From an uncultured Prevotellaceae bacterium (lineage in GTDB: Bacteria > Bacteroidota > Bacteroidia > Bacteroidales > Bacteroidaceae), in NCBI GenBank assembly GCA_902768785.1, contig CACXMM010000001.1:124001-188000 (forward strand): a stretch of 64,000 nt of DNA, given 5' to 3'. Below are positions 62,199 through 64,000 of this stretch, piece by piece. Both the position numbers and the translations under genes were made by a program. Position 1 is the stretch's first letter; each line of letters opens with the position of its first letter. The notes under the pieces were generated by a model. It was not told the origin of the DNA. It worked only from the letters and a program-made list of their open reading frames with translations, and searched no databases.

Positions 62199-62295
62199 TA
62201 CAATTTGTGCAACAGTCATGCACACTTTGTGCAAAGGCTCTGCACAACTTGTGCAAAGGGTCTGCACACTTTGTGCAACCCCCTTGCACAAATGA
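62199..62295. repeat. 22-bp imperfect tandem array
   Basis: Four units start at 62199, 62221, 62243 and 62265 plus a partial fifth at 62287. Each carries CA-CA-type sequence then TTTGTGCAA (e.g. CACACTTTGTGCAAAGG). Unit junctions form palindromes of the form TGCACA-N-TTGTGCA, such as GCACAACTTGTGC at 62242-62254. Confidence 0.8.
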
Positions 62296-62373
62296 TGAAG
62301 ATCGAGGCTTTCTGCATTCCACTATATTCGCTGAGTTCCTCTTGCATATAATAGAAGAAATGAGCGAAGATAT

Positions 62374-62404
62374 TTTGTTCTTTTCATGTTTATTCGTATT
62401 TTTG
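62374..62404 (+). promoter_or_regulatory. Bacteroidota promoter upstream of a small gene
   Basis: TTTG, 19 bases, TATTTTTG at 62397-62404, an exact spacing match. It would transcribe the small reading frames at 62425 and 62489. Confidence 0.7.
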
Positions 62405-62488
62405 CAGCATCATAGTAGGACACCATGGAACATCCTACCGCGAAGCAGAAGTATCAGACATTTATTATAGAACAAATAAACGGAAAAG

Positions 62489-62668
62489 ATGAAAACAGCG
62501 ACCATGAAGAATATCATTACAGGGGTGGAGAGGAAGGTGCATCTCAGCATGAATCACCCTGCCGTGCAGTGTGGAATAGCCGTATGGGTAGACGATGAAG
62601 GGAAGGCTTACTTCCCCGAGGACGTGCAGAACCCATTTTATGAGCTCAAAGACATCAAAGAAGAATAA
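62489..62668 (+). CDS. possible 59-residue small protein
   Basis: An ATG frame encoding 59 residues, beginning MKTATMKNIITGVERKVHLS, with VQCGIAVWVDDEGKAYFPED and an acidic end YELKDIKEE. Composition is protein-like, a purine-rich stretch (CGGAAAAG) sits just before the ATG, a matching promoter lies upstream at 62374-62404 and a hairpin follows. A competing frame (62425-62598, starting MEHPTAKQKYQTFIIEQ) overlaps it. Family unknown. Confidence 0.5.
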   Translation: MKTATMKNIITGVERKVHLSMNHPAVQCGIAVWVDDEGKAYFPEDVQNPFYELKDIKEE

Positions 62669-62684
62669 GGTAAATACTTGCAAT

Positions 62685-62719
62685 GAATGGGCCATTCTCT
62701 TAAAGAGATTGACCCATTC
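62685..62719. terminator. hairpin between convergent genes
   Basis: Arms GAATGGGCCATTCTCT and AGAGATTGACCCATTC pair with a few mismatches around TAA. It lies between the small gene and the convergent histidine phosphatase; T-runs are weak. Confidence 0.5.
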
Positions 62720-62742
62720 GCTTCGTATTTCATGAAAAAACA

Positions 62743-64000
62743 CTACTCTTCACTGGGCACGTTCTGACAGCGTGCCGTATAGAAGTCACGGAAATCCGAC
62801 CACTTATAATAAGGATAGGTGGTTGTAGGAACAGGCAGACTGGCCTCCTTACCGTTCAGCAGACATTTCAGGAGGACAGGATCTGACGCTTTCTTCCCCC
62901 GATAGAACACCAGTTGGATGTTACAAGCCTTGCAAGTCTCCCAGTTCTGGTAAATATTCTTCACCTCATAGGGATCTTCCGGGTCTTTGTCTGCACCATT
63001 AATTCCCATCAGCACCGTGAGAGGTCCTATACAGGTATCATGTCCAAAGCGCAGATCAGCAATACGGTCACTCTTTCCACTGAGCACATCATCGGTTTTC
63101 TTGATGATGTCCTGCAAGATGGGAATCATCTCATACTGAGGACCGAACACCCACGAGTAAGAGCCCAGATTATCATTCTCCCACTCTTTAGCAAGTTCCT
63201 CATCGGTAAGGATATTGCCCATCATCCCCTCATGGTCGATGCTTGGCAATGTTCTATAGAGATCAACCAAGTTACTACCGATACGGTTCACATTGCCGGG
63301 GATGCCTTCGGTACTGGTAAAGACACGGGGAACGACCCGTTCCCGCAGAGAATTGTCAGCCTTGAACTGATCACGGTTTTTCTCATAACGTGGTTTCACC
63401 TTCGGGAACTTATGTTTCACCGGGTTCTGACGGTCGGTTGGCACGACACCATCTAAGGTAAAACGGGAGGATTGTTCGCGGATCTCAATCTTCGGATTGC
63501 ACTGTACCAGTTCCTGGCAGAAAGCAGACATACTGATCACACAACGACCTGTCAGTGAAGATATAGCATAAACGTTTCCTCCCTTCTTGAATACTTCGGG
63601 GAAACGGTTATACATCGTACGAGCTATTCCCTGATGCTGCTCCCACCCTAACTGGGTAAGCTCACTCACACCCGTTGCCAGTTCGTCCTTGGCCAACATG
63701 AACTTTTGATAGAAAGCCTCTCCCTCGGCTGTTAGCTGATGATTCTCGTGAGCAGTTGACAGTTGTTTATCCAGTTCTTTGTACAACACATCCGTCCAAT
63801 AGTAACGTGAACCATGTCGTGCATAATGACTGATATAGAAAGGTTTATAACCTTTCGGAGCTTTTGTCAGTTGAGTAGGTTCCTGCTGATAAGGGTAGTC
63901 ATTGCCATAGGCTTTCCTGGGATTCGACTTCAGCTGGTCGAGGGCGGGAACTCCTTGTGCTCCTGCTGTCATCACCAGGAGAGTGAGAAACAAAATGGAT
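62743..64000 (-). CDS. exported histidine acid phosphatase (5' end outside window)
   Basis: A phosphomonoesterase of the branch 2 histidine phosphatase family (phytase/MINPP-like). About 418 codons are visible. The open frame runs to the window edge; the signal peptide ILFLTLLVMTAGAQG is partly included, so the true start is just beyond 64000. The catalytic motif is YISHYARHGSRYYW (RHGxR) near the N-terminus and the second His lies in RFGHDTCIGPL. It would act in the periplasm or outside; inositol phosphates are one possible substrate, not demonstrable here. Confidence 0.88.
   Translation of the reverse strand, partial: SILFLTLLVMTAGAQGVPALDQLKSNPRKAYGNDYPYQQEPTQLTKAPKGYKPFYISHYARHGSRYYWTDVLYKELDKQLSTAHENHQLTAEGEAFYQKFMLAKDELATGVSELTQLGWEQHQGIARTMYNRFPEVFKKGGNVYAISSLTGRCVISMSAFCQELVQCNPKIEIREQSSRFTLDGVVPTDRQNPVKHKFPKVKPRYEKNRDQFKADNSLRERVVPRVFTSTEGIPGNVNRIGSNLVDLYRTLPSIDHEGMMGNILTDEELAKEWENDNLGSYSWVFGPQYEMIPILQDIIKKTDDVLSGKSDRIADLRFGHDTCIGPLTVLMGINGADKDPEDPYEVKNIYQNWETCKACNIQLVFYRGKKASDPVLLKCLLNGKEASLPVPTTTYPYYKWSDFRDFYTARCQNVPSEE

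Larger units (their letters stand above)
62144..62488. other. 345-bp region with a 22-bp array and a promoter
   Basis: No gene longer than 60 codons. It holds the 22-bp tandem array (62199-62290), a well-formed promoter (62374-62404), and an alternative 57-codon reading frame beginning at ATG 62425 in a different frame from the small gene that follows. Confidence 0.7.

Noticed and set aside
62199-62295. CRISPR array or cysteine-rich small protein encoded on the minus strand (62140-62322)
   Set aside because: There are no spacers; the apparent Cys-rich peptide is only a reading of the 22-bp repeats, with no promoter or conserved start.

Overview
The window is chromosomal DNA of a member of the Bacteroidales, most likely a Prevotella-type genus (Prevotella/Segatella). 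The reasons are the Bacteroidota promoter form TTTG-N19/20-TAnnTTTG in front of many genes, poor Shine-Dalgarno sequences, the gene families (DUF4296, DUF4301, DUF4421, DUF4491, PPi-dependent phosphofructokinase, large SecA, TonB-dependent receptor with a carboxypeptidase-like N-terminal domain) and locally conserved orders such as ileS-dksA/traR-lspA-DUF4296. No rRNA, prophage, insertion sequence, integrase or CRISPR array was seen. This is mostly core-genome sequence with repeat-rich intergenic islands.

Layout. 1-4.1 kb (minus): partial glycogen branching enzyme, YhcH/YjgK protein and a MORN-repeat protein in one operon, then greA. 4.3-11.4 kb (plus): HAD phosphatase, alpha-glucuronidase (GH67), kdsB, a membrane LytTR regulator, then a TonB-dependent receptor with a small exported partner. 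Four 13-bp direct repeats on an exact 20-bp pitch lie between the regulator and the receptor promoter. 11.4-11.7 kb: two identical tRNA-Asp genes. 11.7-14.5 kb (minus): recR, a membrane protein, a GT2 glycosyltransferase and a GNAT acetyltransferase as overlapping genes. 14.5-18.7 kb: engB and an ABC-F ATPase (plus), then DUF4301 (minus). 18.7-19.5 kb: a gene-free region with an 11-bp-period array and a MITE-like element. 19.5-29.8 kb (plus): Lnb-type protease-fold protein, a degenerate alkaline-phosphatase-like protein, secA, an orphan ABC ATPase, a 5'-nucleotidase, nudC and a thiE-like gene. 29.8-34.7 kb (plus): prs, DUF4491, rlmH, uxuA and uxuB, the last two separated by a 22-bp tandem array.

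34.8-40.4 kb (minus): DUF4296 lipoprotein, lspA, dksA-like and ileS. 40.9-42.4 kb (plus): a C4-dicarboxylate antiporter. 42.5-51.8 kb (minus) is an envelope-rich stretch with two clusters. One holds a PAP2 phosphatase fused to a beta-barrel, a small barrel, a calcineurin-like lipoprotein and DUF4421. The other holds an aromatic/glycine-rich exported protein, a FadL/OmpP1-type barrel and a GHL10 hydrolase. 51.9-55.4 kb: prmA, a membrane-anchored GH25 lysozyme and pfp. 55.6-62.1 kb (plus): small conserved protein, PlsC-like acyltransferase, amidase/golvesin/FN3 lipoprotein, small conserved protein, YgiQ radical SAM and a PP2C-like protein. 62.2-64.0 kb: a second 22-bp array, a possible small gene and a partial histidine acid phosphatase.

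Functional themes. Glucuronate use: GH67 releases (4-O-methyl)glucuronate from xylan fragments, and UxuA/UxuB carry fructuronate-derived mannonate toward KDG; these are encoded about 25 kb apart. Envelope biogenesis: KdsB, LspA, SecA, Lnb-like protein, PAP2 and amidase. Fermentative metabolism: PPi-PFK and dicarboxylate exchange, which fits succinate production. The features most worth a second look are the LytTR-receptor operator array, the 11/22-bp helical-pitch arrays in three intergenic regions, the MITE-like element, the PAP2-barrel envelope cluster, and the phosphatase-like pseudoenzyme beside the Lnb-like gene.
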